Source: Orlajensenia leifsoniae
GTDB taxonomy: Bacteria; Actinomycetota; Actinomycetes; Actinomycetales; Microbacteriaceae
NCBI RefSeq assembly: GCF_004570845.1
Contig: NZ_SPQZ01000005.1
Span: forward strand, 62,001 to 126,000
DNA length: 64,000 nucleotides
Reading direction: 5' to 3'
The notes under the pieces are model-generated. The model did not search any database. It was not told the DNA's origin and saw only the letters and a list, made by a program, of their open reading frames with translations. Shown here piece after piece: positions 54,620 to 62,068 of this stretch. The first letter of the stretch is position 1. The number at the start of each line of letters is the position of its first letter. The translations under genes were made by a program, and so were the position numbers.

Positions 54620-56767
54620 CTAGTGCTCGCCCGTGTGCCCGTTGGTGCCGTTCTTGCCGACCTGCATGAGGAACTCGACGTTGGACTGGGTCTCCTTGAG
54701 GCGCCCCAGAACGGCCTCGAGTGCCTGCTGCTGGTCGAGACCGGCGAGGGCGCGGCGCAGCTTCCAGGTGATCTTGACCTCATCGGCGCTCATCAGCATC
54801 TCCTCGCGGCGGGTGCCGGAGGCGTTGACGTCGACGGCCGGGAAGATGCGCTTGTCGGCGAGCTGGCGCGAGAGGCGCAGCTCCGAGTTTCCGGTGCCCT
54901 TGAACTCCTCGAAGATGACCTCGTCCATCTTGGACCCGGTCTCGATGAGCGCCGTGGCGAGGATCGTGAGCGATCCACCGTTCTCGATGTTGCGAGCAGC
55001 CCCGAAGAAGCGCTTCGGCGGGTAGAGCGCCGAGGCGTCGACACCACCGGAGAGGATGCGTCCTGAAGCCGGAGCCGCCAGGTTGTAGGCGCGGCCGAGG
55101 CGGGTGATCGAGTCGAGCAGCACGACGACGTCGTGGCCCAGCTCGACGAGGCGCTTCGCACGCTCGATGGCGAGCTCGGCGACGGTGGTGTGGTCCTCCG
55201 CCGGGCGGTCGAAGGTGGAGGCGATGACCTCGCCCTTCACCGTGCGCTGCATGTCGGTGACCTCTTCAGGGCGCTCGTCGACGAGAACGACCATGAGGTG
55301 GACCTCGGGGTTGTTGATCGCGATGGCGTTGGCGATCTGCTGCAGCACGATCGTCTTGCCGGCCTTGGGCGGCGCGACGATGAGGCCGCGCTGGCCCTTG
55401 CCGATCGGCGACACCAGGTCGATGATGCGCTGGGTGAGCTTGGTGGGCTCGGTCTCGAGGCGCAGGCGCTCCTGCGGGTAGAGCGGGGTGAGCTTCTGGA
55501 AGTCGACGCGCGCTGCGGCCTCGTCGACGGACTGGCCGTTGATCGAGTCGACCTTGACGATCGCGTTGTACTTCTGGCGGCCGTTGCCGTCGCCCTCGTG
55601 CGGCTGGCGGATGGCGCCGACGACGGCGTCTCCCTTGCGCAGGTTGTACTTCTTGACCTGGCCGAGCGAGACGTAGACGTCGCTCGGGCCCGGCAGGTAG
55701 CCGCTCGTGCGCACGAAGGCGTAGTTGTCGAGGACGTCGAGGATGCCGGCGACAGGGATGAGCACGTCGTCGTCGTTCAGCTCGGGCTCGAACTCGTCGC
55801 CCGCAGCACCGCCGCGACGCTTGCGGTCGCGGTAGCGGCTGCGGCCGGAGCGGGAGTCGCCCTCTGCCGCCTGACGCTGGCTGTCGCGCTGGCTCTGCTG
55901 GCCGTTGCCGTTGCCGTTCTGGCGCTCGTCGAGGTCGAGCTTCTGGCCCTGCTCTGCAGGCTGGTTGCCCTGCTTCTGCTGGTTCTGGTTGCCCCGGTCG
56001 TTGCTGTTCTGGTTGCCGTTCTGGGCGTTGGCGTTCTGGCCGTTGCCGTCCTGGGCCTTCTCGCCACGGCCACCGCGGTTGCGGTTGCGGTTGCGGCCCT
56101 GACGCTCGCCCTGCGGCTTCTCGTCGGTGGACTCGGCGGCCTCGGTGGACTCGACGGCAGCGGGGGCCTCGGTGGCCTCAGCGGTCTCGGTGGCCTGAGG
56201 GGCGACCTTGACCTGCTTGCGGCGCTGGCCGCGCGGGGCCTCGCCGTCCTGGGCCTTCTCGGGGTTGTTGTTGCGGGCTGCGACGGCGTCGAGCGCCGGA
56301 ACCAGGCTGTCGAGGCCGGTTCCGCCTGCGGTGTTCACGTGGGCGCCGGCGGCCGTCGAGGCCGTGGTGGCGCGGCGCGAGCCGCGACCACGGGTCACGG
56401 CGGGGGCTCCGGTCACGGTGAGGGCTGCGGCCGGAGCCGGGGTCTCCTCGGTGAAGGAGACGGGTGCCTGCTCGGCGGCGGGGGCCGCTGACTGCTCGGC
56501 GGCCGGGGCAGCTGCGGGCTCGGCGGGGGCATCCGTCGTCGTCGACGAGGCCTCGGGCGCGGCCGGAGCGGCGATCTCGGGGGCAGCGGCGGCGCTCTCG
56601 CCGGCTGCGGGCTGGGCGTCGACGATGGCGTCGACGAGCTCGCCCTTGCGGAGCTTGGAGGCACCGGGGATGCTGAGCTGGGTCGCGAGAGCCTGGAGCT
56701 CGGCGACGCGCAGCGTGTTCAGCTGGGTGCGGGTTGCCACGGTCTGAGTGGCGTTGACATCAGTCAC
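54620..56767 (-). CDS. rho: Transcription termination factor Rho with a large disordered insert
   Basis: This 715-residue hexameric RNA helicase begins with a Rho-N domain (TLRVAELQALATQLSIPGAS) and ends with an RNA-binding and ATPase core of normal sequence (GYLPGPSDVYVS, Walker A APPKAGKT, VDERPEEVTDM, the Q-loop/R-loop GTGNSEL). Between them lie about 250 residues of low complexity: first Ala/Pro/Glu-rich, then Arg/Gly-rich (GRNRNRNRGGRGEK) and Asn/Gln-rich (about 290-340). Such inserts occur in actinobacterial Rho and add RNA binding. The GTG at 56767 follows AAAGGA. It is downstream of thrB with a 240-nt leader. Confidence 0.97.
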   Translation of the reverse strand: MTDVNATQTVATRTQLNTLRVAELQALATQLSIPGASKLRKGELVDAIVDAQPAAGESAAAAPEIAAPAAPEASSTTTDAPAEPAAAPAAEQSAAPAAEQAPVSFTEETPAPAAALTVTGAPAVTRGRGSRRATTASTAAGAHVNTAGGTGLDSLVPALDAVAARNNNPEKAQDGEAPRGQRRKQVKVAPQATETAEATEAPAAVESTEAAESTDEKPQGERQGRNRNRNRGGRGEKAQDGNGQNANAQNGNQNSNDRGNQNQQKQGNQPAEQGQKLDLDERQNGNGNGQQSQRDSQRQAAEGDSRSGRSRYRDRKRRGGAAGDEFEPELNDDDVLIPVAGILDVLDNYAFVRTSGYLPGPSDVYVSLGQVKKYNLRKGDAVVGAIRQPHEGDGNGRQKYNAIVKVDSINGQSVDEAAARVDFQKLTPLYPQERLRLETEPTKLTQRIIDLVSPIGKGQRGLIVAPPKAGKTIVLQQIANAIAINNPEVHLMVVLVDERPEEVTDMQRTVKGEVIASTFDRPAEDHTTVAELAIERAKRLVELGHDVVVLLDSITRLGRAYNLAAPASGRILSGGVDASALYPPKRFFGAARNIENGGSLTILATALIETGSKMDEVIFEEFKGTGNSELRLSRQLADKRIFPAVDVNASGTRREEMLMSADEVKITWKLRRALAGLDQQQALEAVLGRLKETQSNVEFLMQVGKNGTNGHTGEH

Positions 56768-56826
56768 GGGAGTTGGTCCTTTCGCCTGGCGGGAATCCGT
56801 CCAGGGGAGCTGGTCACCGAGCTGCG

Positions 56827-56855
56827 TGTCGCGATTTCGACATGGAAACGCGACA
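56827..56855 (-). ncRNA. Hairpin in the rho leader
   Basis: Arms TGTCGCGATTTC and GAAACGCGACA form an 11-bp stem with one bulged A and a 6-nt loop, 60-88 nt before the rho start. No U-run follows, so it is a structured leader element rather than a standard terminator. It may serve rho autoregulation. Confidence 0.45.
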
Positions 56856-56949
56856 GGCGGGTGGCGCGATGAGAGCAAATGAATTGCGGGGAATTGCACC
56901 GGTCCAGTCGGTTCGCTTTGCTGTGCGGAACCTTGACGGGTACGGGCTC

Positions 56950-56955
56950 AGTCTA
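56950..56955 (-). promoter_or_regulatory. Candidate rho promoter -10 (TAGACT)
   Basis: TTAGACT on the minus strand lies 183 nt before the rho start, giving a leader of about 175 nt. A good -35 was not seen. Confidence 0.35.
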
Positions 56956-56973
56956 ACACCGTGCCGGAGGATG

Positions 56974-57002
56974 CCCTGACACGCGAACGCGGGTCATCAG
57001 GG
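56974..57002 (-). terminator. Hairpin after thrB
   Basis: A 6-bp stem, CCCTGA/TCAGGG, with an inner GCG/CGC lies just past the thrB stop. There is no U-run. It may partly separate the threonine genes from rho. Confidence 0.4.
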
Positions 57003-57007
57003 GATCC

Positions 57008-57958
57008 TCAGGCCGACGCGTTCACCGAGCCCTTGAAGTCGACGGCCAGATGGAGTGCCTGCCACGGCGTCTCGGACACCGAGGCGACGAGATCGGCCGC
57101 ACCGAGGCGCTGCCCCGGGTCGCTCGCGAGTACGAGGATCGACGGTCCGGCGCCCGACACCACGGCCGGGTAGCCTGCGGCACGGAGGGCGACGATGAGG
57201 GCGTTGGTCTCCGGCATGGCTGCGGCCCGGTAGTTCTGGTGCAGCTTGTCCTCGGTGGCGGCGAGCAGCAGCTCGGGGCTCTGGATGAGGGCGGCGACGA
57301 GCAGCGCCGAGCGCGAGACGTTGAAGACGGCGTCTTCGTGCGGAACCGACTCCGGCTGCAGGCTGCGTGCGAGGGCGGTCGACATCACGTGCTCGGGAAC
57401 GAACACCACGGGTGAGACGCCGCGGTGAACCATGAGCTTCTTGTGCTGCGGGCCCTCGGGCGTGGTCCACGCGATGGTCAGGCCGCCGAAGAGTGCGGGC
57501 GCCACGTTGTCGGGGTGGCCCTCCAGCTCGGTCGCGAGGGCCAGGGCGTCGTTGTCGGAGATCTCGACGACGCCCTCGAGGATGCCCTTGGCAGCCATCA
57601 CGCCCGAGACGATCGCAGCACCGGAGGATCCGAGGCCGCGCCCGTGCGGGATCGAGTTGCGGGCCTCGAGGCGCAGGCCGGGAAGCGCGTAGCCGTAGTG
57701 CGCAAGCACGTGGGCGATGGAGCGCACGACGAGGTGCGACTCGTCCGTCGGCACCTCACCGGCTCCGACGCCCTCGACGTGGATGTCGACGCCGGGAGCA
57801 GGAAGCACCTCGACGACGAGTTCGTCGTAGAGGGCGAGTGCGAGTCCGAGGGTGTCGAAGCCGGGGCCGAGGTTCGCGCTGGTGGCCGGCACCTGCACCG
57901 AGACCCGACGACCGACGAGCTCGGGGGCGAGGGAGTTCAGCGTCACGGCGGCGGTCAT
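57008..57958 (-). CDS. thrB: Homoserine kinase
   Basis: This 316-residue GHMP kinase phosphorylates homoserine for threonine synthesis. The motifs are PATSANLGPGFDTLG, the ATP loop IPHGRGLGSSGAAIVSG and VVSGAGPSILVLA. The ATG overlaps the thrC stop by 4 nt (ATGA). Confidence 0.97.
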   Translation of the reverse strand: MTAAVTLNSLAPELVGRRVSVQVPATSANLGPGFDTLGLALALYDELVVEVLPAPGVDIHVEGVGAGEVPTDESHLVVRSIAHVLAHYGYALPGLRLEARNSIPHGRGLGSSGAAIVSGVMAAKGILEGVVEISDNDALALATELEGHPDNVAPALFGGLTIAWTTPEGPQHKKLMVHRGVSPVVFVPEHVMSTALARSLQPESVPHEDAVFNVSRSALLVAALIQSPELLLAATEDKLHQNYRAAAMPETNALIVALRAAGYPAVVSGAGPSILVLASDPGQRLGAADLVASVSETPWQALHLAVDFKGSVNASA

Positions 57959-59055
57959 GCCTTCGCCAGGCCGAGGACGTCGGCGATCTCTGCGGTGTCG
58001 ACGGCGACGCTCTCGGGCTGGATGTCGGAGCCGTCCGCCGTGCGGAGGGCCCACTGCGGGTCCTTCAGGCCGTGGCCGGTCACCGTGAGCACGACGGTGG
58101 CGCCCCGGCCGATCACGCCGGCCTCGGCCTGCTCGAGCAGGCCGGCCACGCTGATGGCTGAAGCGGGCTCGACGAAGATGCCGACCTCGGAGGAGAGGAT
58201 GCGCTGGGCCTCGAGGATGCGGGCGTCGTCGATGGCTCCGAAGTAGCCGTCGCTGTTCTCGCGAGCAGCGATGGCCAGCTCCCACGATGCCGGGTTGCCG
58301 ATGCGGATGGCGCTGGCGATGGTGTCGGGGTTCTTGACGACGTGGCCGAGCACGATCGGTGCGCTGCCGGCGGCCTGGAAGCCGAACATGCGCGGCATCT
58401 TGGTCGTGACGCCGCGCTGCAGCTCCTCGGAGTACCCGCGGTGGTAGGCCGTGTAGTTTCCGGCGTTGCCGACGGGGACGATGTGGAAGTCCGGCGCCTC
58501 GCGCAGCACCTCGACGACCTCGAACGCCGCGGTCTTCTGACCCTCGATGCGATCGTTGTTGACCGAGTTCACGAGGTGCACCGGGTAGTTGTCCGCGAGC
58601 TCGCGGGCGATCTCGAGGCAGTCGTCGAAGTTGCCGCGCACCTGAAGCAGGCGGCCGTTGTGGGCGATGGCCTGGCTGAGCTTGCCCATGGCGATCTTGC
58701 CCTCGGGCACGAGCACGGCCGCGGTGATCCCGGCGTGGGCGGCGTACGCGGCAGCCGACGCGGAGGTGTTGCCCGTCGACGCGCAGATGATGGCCTTGGC
58801 GCCGGCCTCGACGCCCTTCGTGACGGCCATGGTCATGCCGCGGTCCTTGAAGGAGCCCGTGGGGTTCATGCCCTCGAACTTGACCCAGACCTGGGCGCCG
58901 GTGCGGGCCGACAGCGCCGGTGCCGGCAGGAGGGGCGTTCCGCCCTCACCCAGCGTGACGACGGGGGTGGCATCCGTCACGTCGAGACGATCGGCGTACT
59001 CGCGGATGACTCCGCGCCACTGGCGGGACTCGCGGATCTGCGGGGTGGTGCTCAT
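57955..59055 (-). CDS. thrC: Threonine synthase
   Basis: This 366-residue PLP enzyme converts O-phosphohomoserine to threonine. The PLP lysine is in NPTGSFKDRGM, the asparagine motif is CASTGNTSASAAAY, and the phosphate loop VPVGNAGNYTAY is present. It is the short actinobacterial form without the SAM-binding N-terminal extension of plant enzymes. It lies 6 nt after hom and overlaps thrB by 4 nt. Confidence 0.97.
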   Translation of the reverse strand: MSTTPQIRESRQWRGVIREYADRLDVTDATPVVTLGEGGTPLLPAPALSARTGAQVWVKFEGMNPTGSFKDRGMTMAVTKGVEAGAKAIICASTGNTSASAAAYAAHAGITAAVLVPEGKIAMGKLSQAIAHNGRLLQVRGNFDDCLEIARELADNYPVHLVNSVNNDRIEGQKTAAFEVVEVLREAPDFHIVPVGNAGNYTAYHRGYSEELQRGVTTKMPRMFGFQAAGSAPIVLGHVVKNPDTIASAIRIGNPASWELAIAARENSDGYFGAIDDARILEAQRILSSEVGIFVEPASAISVAGLLEQAEAGVIGRGATVVLTVTGHGLKDPQWALRTADGSDIQPESVAVDTAEIADVLGLAKA

Positions 59056-59061
59056 GAGGGA

Positions 59062-60381
59062 TTACGCTCCTTCAACTCGGAGGACGGATGCGACGCGGGC
59101 GACGACGCGGTTGGCAGCCAGGTCCGCGACGGTCGCGGCGAGCGCGGCCTCCCGGGCTCCATGGGTGCCGATGACGAGGATGGCGGTGGACTCTCCGCCG
59201 GGGGTCGCCGTGGCGACGGACTGTTCGACGGTCTCCACCGAGACGCCGTGCTCGGCGAAGACGCCGGCGATGGTGGCGAGCACCCCGGGCTCGTCGATGA
59301 CGTCGAGGGTGACGGCGTAGCGCGTCGTGGCCTTGCCGATCTCGAGCACCGGGAGGCCGGCGTGCTTCGACTCGGTGAGGCCGGGACCGCCGACGACGTG
59401 ACGGCGGGCGAGCGAGACCAGGTCGCCGAGCACGGCGGACGACGTCTCGACTCCCCCGGCACCGGCGCCGTAGAACATGAGGGCTCCAGCCGCCTCGGCC
59501 TCGACGAACACGGCGTTGTTGGCACCGTGCACGGCGGCCAGCGGGTGGCTGCGCGGCACCATGGCTGGGTAGACCCGCACCGAGACGCCCTCGACCCCGC
59601 TGTCGGGATCGATCAGGCGCTCGCAGATGGCGAGCAGCTTGACCACGTGGCCGGAGTGCGCGGCCGAGGCGATCTGGGCCGCGGTGACGGCGGTGATGCC
59701 CTCACGGTGCACGTCGTCCACCGAGACCTCGGTGTGGAAGGCGAGGCTGGCGAGGATGGCGGCCTTCTGCGCGGCATCGTAGCCGTCGACGTCGGCGCTC
59801 GGGTTCGCCTCGGCGAGGCCGAGCTCCTGGGCTGTGGCCAGGGCGTCCTCGAGGCTGTCACCCTGGGTGTCCATGCGGTCGAGGATGTAGTTCGTGGTGC
59901 CGTTGACGATGCCGAGGATGCGCTTGACCCTGTCGCCCGCGAGGCTCTCGCGCAGCGGACGGATGATCGGGATGGCCCCGCCGACGGCCGCCTCGTAGTA
60001 GAGCTGGGCTCCCACCTGCTCGGCCGCGGCGAAGAGCTCGGGTCCGTGCGTGGCCAGCAGGGCCTTGTTGCCCGTGACGACGTCGGCACCGGAGTTCAGC
60101 GCCTGCAGGATGTACGTGCGGGCCGGCTCGATGCCGCCCATGAGCTCGATCACGACGTCGGCGCCGAGGATGAGCCTCTCGGCGTCGGTCGTGAGCAGCT
60201 CGCGCGGAAGGTCGACGCTGCGCTTGGCGTCGACGTCGCGCACGGCGATGCCGATGAGGTCGAGGCTGGCGCCCACGCGGTGCGCCAGTTCATCCCTGTC
60301 CTCCAGCAGCGACCGCGCGACCTGTGCTCCGACGGATCCTCCGCCGAGCAGGGCGACGCGCAGTGAACGGTAGGCGATCAT
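59062..60381 (-). CDS. hom: Homoserine dehydrogenase
   Basis: This 439-residue enzyme reduces aspartate semialdehyde to homoserine. It has an NAD(P) motif (ALLGGGSVGAQVARSLLE), the catalytic region (GTTNYILDRM, EADPSADVDGYDAAQKAAI-like ANPSADVDGYDAAQKAAI) and a C-terminal ACT domain (about 355-435), consistent with threonine feedback. The start overlaps the lysA stop by 4 nt. Confidence 0.97.
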   Translation of the reverse strand: MIAYRSLRVALLGGGSVGAQVARSLLEDRDELAHRVGASLDLIGIAVRDVDAKRSVDLPRELLTTDAERLILGADVVIELMGGIEPARTYILQALNSGADVVTGNKALLATHGPELFAAAEQVGAQLYYEAAVGGAIPIIRPLRESLAGDRVKRILGIVNGTTNYILDRMDTQGDSLEDALATAQELGLAEANPSADVDGYDAAQKAAILASLAFHTEVSVDDVHREGITAVTAAQIASAAHSGHVVKLLAICERLIDPDSGVEGVSVRVYPAMVPRSHPLAAVHGANNAVFVEAEAAGALMFYGAGAGGVETSSAVLGDLVSLARRHVVGGPGLTESKHAGLPVLEIGKATTRYAVTLDVIDEPGVLATIAGVFAEHGVSVETVEQSVATATPGGESTAILVIGTHGAREAALAATVADLAANRVVARVASVLRVEGA

Positions 60382-61802
60382 CGGGCTCCCTCGAGTGCGT
60401 CCGTCCCGGCGGGCGTCGGCAGGGGGATGCCGGCGTCGCGCGAGAGGAGATCGGCCTCGGTCTCACCGCGCACGATGATGCGCGCAGCTCCGTCGCGCAC
60501 GGCGACGACGGCTGGGCGGCCGAGGTGGTTGTAGTTGCTGGCCAGCGACCAGCAGTAGGCCCCGGTCGCCGCGACGGCGAGGAGATCGCCCGGTCGCACG
60601 TCGCCGGGCAGGTAGTCGGCGTCGACGACGATGTCGCCGGATTCGCAGTGCTTGCCCGCGACCCGCACGAGGGTGGGAGCGGCATCCGTCACCCGGCTCG
60701 CGATGCGCGCCGTGTAATCAGCTCCGTAGAGCGCGGGGCGGGCGTTGTCGCTCATGCCGCCGTCGACGCTCACGTAGGTGCGCACGCCGCCGTCGACCTC
60801 GACGGGCTTGACCGTTCCGACCTCGTAGAGGGTGATGCCTGCGGGTCCGACGATGTAGCGGCCGGGTTCGATGGCGATGCGGGGAACCGGGATGCCGTGG
60901 CTCGCGCACGCCGCGCCGACGGCCTCCGCCATGCCTGCGGCGATCTGCTCGATGGGCGTGGGCTCGTCGGCTGCCGTGTAGGCGATGCCGAAGCCGCCGC
61001 CGAGGTTGAGCTCGGGCACGTCGCCGTCGGTGAGGAGTTCGGCGTGCACGGCGATGAGGCGCGAGGCCGACTCGGCGAATCCGCCGGCGTCGAAGATCTG
61101 CGAGCCGATGTGGCAGTGCATCCCGAGGAAGCGGAGCTCGGCACGGTCGCGGATGGTGGCGACGAGGTCGGCGGCGTCGTCCAGGGGAACGCCGAACTTC
61201 TGGTCCTCGTGCGCGGTGGCGAGGAAGTCGTGGGTGTGGGCGTGCACTCCGCTGTTGACGCGCAGACGCACGGCCTGCACGCGACCGGCGCGGGCTGCGG
61301 CATCCGCCACCCGATCGATCTCGATGCGGCTGTCGATGACGATGGTGCCGACGCCGACCGAGACTGCCCGCTCGATCTCGGCGATCGACTTGTTGTTGCC
61401 GTGGAAACCGAGGCGTGCGGGGTCGATGCCGGCGGCGAGGGCGACGGCCAGCTCTCCGCCCGTGCAGACGTCGATGTTGAGTCCGGCCTCGGCGACCCAG
61501 CGGGCGACCTCGGTGGAGAGGAAGGCCTTGCCCGCGTAGTAGACGGCGACGGATGCCCCCACCGCGGCGAACGCCGAGCCGAAGGCGTCGAGCACACGGC
61601 CGGCGCGAGCACGCACCTGCGCCTCATCGGTCACATAGAGAGGAGTGCCGAAGCGCGCGGCGAGCTCGGCGGCGTCGACCCCGGCGATGACGAGACGCCC
61701 GTCGTCGTCTCGCGCGGCCGAGTCGGGCCAGACGCCGGCGGCGAGCGCGTTGGCGTCCACGGGCACGTCGAGCCACGCTGGGGCGGAGGGACGGGTGGCC
61801 AC
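60378..61802 (-). CDS. lysA: Diaminopimelate decarboxylase
   Basis: This 474-residue PLP enzyme performs the last step of lysine synthesis. The lysine is in VYYAGKAFLS, with GFHGNNKS, MHCHIGSQIFD and EPGRYIVGPAG also present. The GTG at 61802 follows GAGGA at 7 nt and is preferred over ATG 61841. It is first in lysA-hom-thrC-thrB. In many actinobacteria argS precedes lysA; here the upstream neighbour is an unrelated divergent gene. Confidence 0.97.
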   Translation of the reverse strand: MATRPSAPAWLDVPVDANALAAGVWPDSAARDDDGRLVIAGVDAAELAARFGTPLYVTDEAQVRARAGRVLDAFGSAFAAVGASVAVYYAGKAFLSTEVARWVAEAGLNIDVCTGGELAVALAAGIDPARLGFHGNNKSIAEIERAVSVGVGTIVIDSRIEIDRVADAAARAGRVQAVRLRVNSGVHAHTHDFLATAHEDQKFGVPLDDAADLVATIRDRAELRFLGMHCHIGSQIFDAGGFAESASRLIAVHAELLTDGDVPELNLGGGFGIAYTAADEPTPIEQIAAGMAEAVGAACASHGIPVPRIAIEPGRYIVGPAGITLYEVGTVKPVEVDGGVRTYVSVDGGMSDNARPALYGADYTARIASRVTDAAPTLVRVAGKHCESGDIVVDADYLPGDVRPGDLLAVAATGAYCWSLASNYNHLGRPAVVAVRDGAARIIVRGETEADLLSRDAGIPLPTPAGTDALEGAR

Positions 61803-62068
61803 TAAAGGATCCTCGCAGTGGGGATGACAGACGGATGACACTGCGCGGCGAGCGAACCCGGATTGGTCCCTGAAGCCGTGACGGCAGTCGCCCGATCGAG
61901 CAGGGCGTCAATACCCGAGGAGTCTATCGAGTCGCCTTCCCGGCCTACGAATCGATGACGGCCGGTGCCGCAATCGTTACGGCGGGACATTGGGGGTGGC
62001 CTGTTTTGTAAACCTCACTAACATAAGAGGGGGGTGGCTCAGGGACGGTCGACCCCGGGAGGAGTCCC
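61803..62068. promoter_or_regulatory. Divergent region between lysA and the LAL-like gene
   Basis: This 266-nt region is AT-richer near 61995-62030. It holds a plausible TAACAT -10 at about 62017-62022 facing right, and a GGGAGGAG ribosome site before the plus-strand start. No clear operator, riboswitch or attenuator was recognised. Confidence 0.35.

Noticed and set aside
55133-56491. A 452-codon plus-strand frame opposite rho that looks like a Leu/Val/Ala-rich membrane protein
   Set aside because: The hydrophobic look comes from the antisense of the Asn/Gln/Glu-rich Rho insert; it has no ribosome site or family match.
57955-58285. Upstream extension of thrB within thrC
   Set aside because: The extension translates the opposite-phase shadow of thrC; the ATGA overlap at 57955-57958 gives the natural start.
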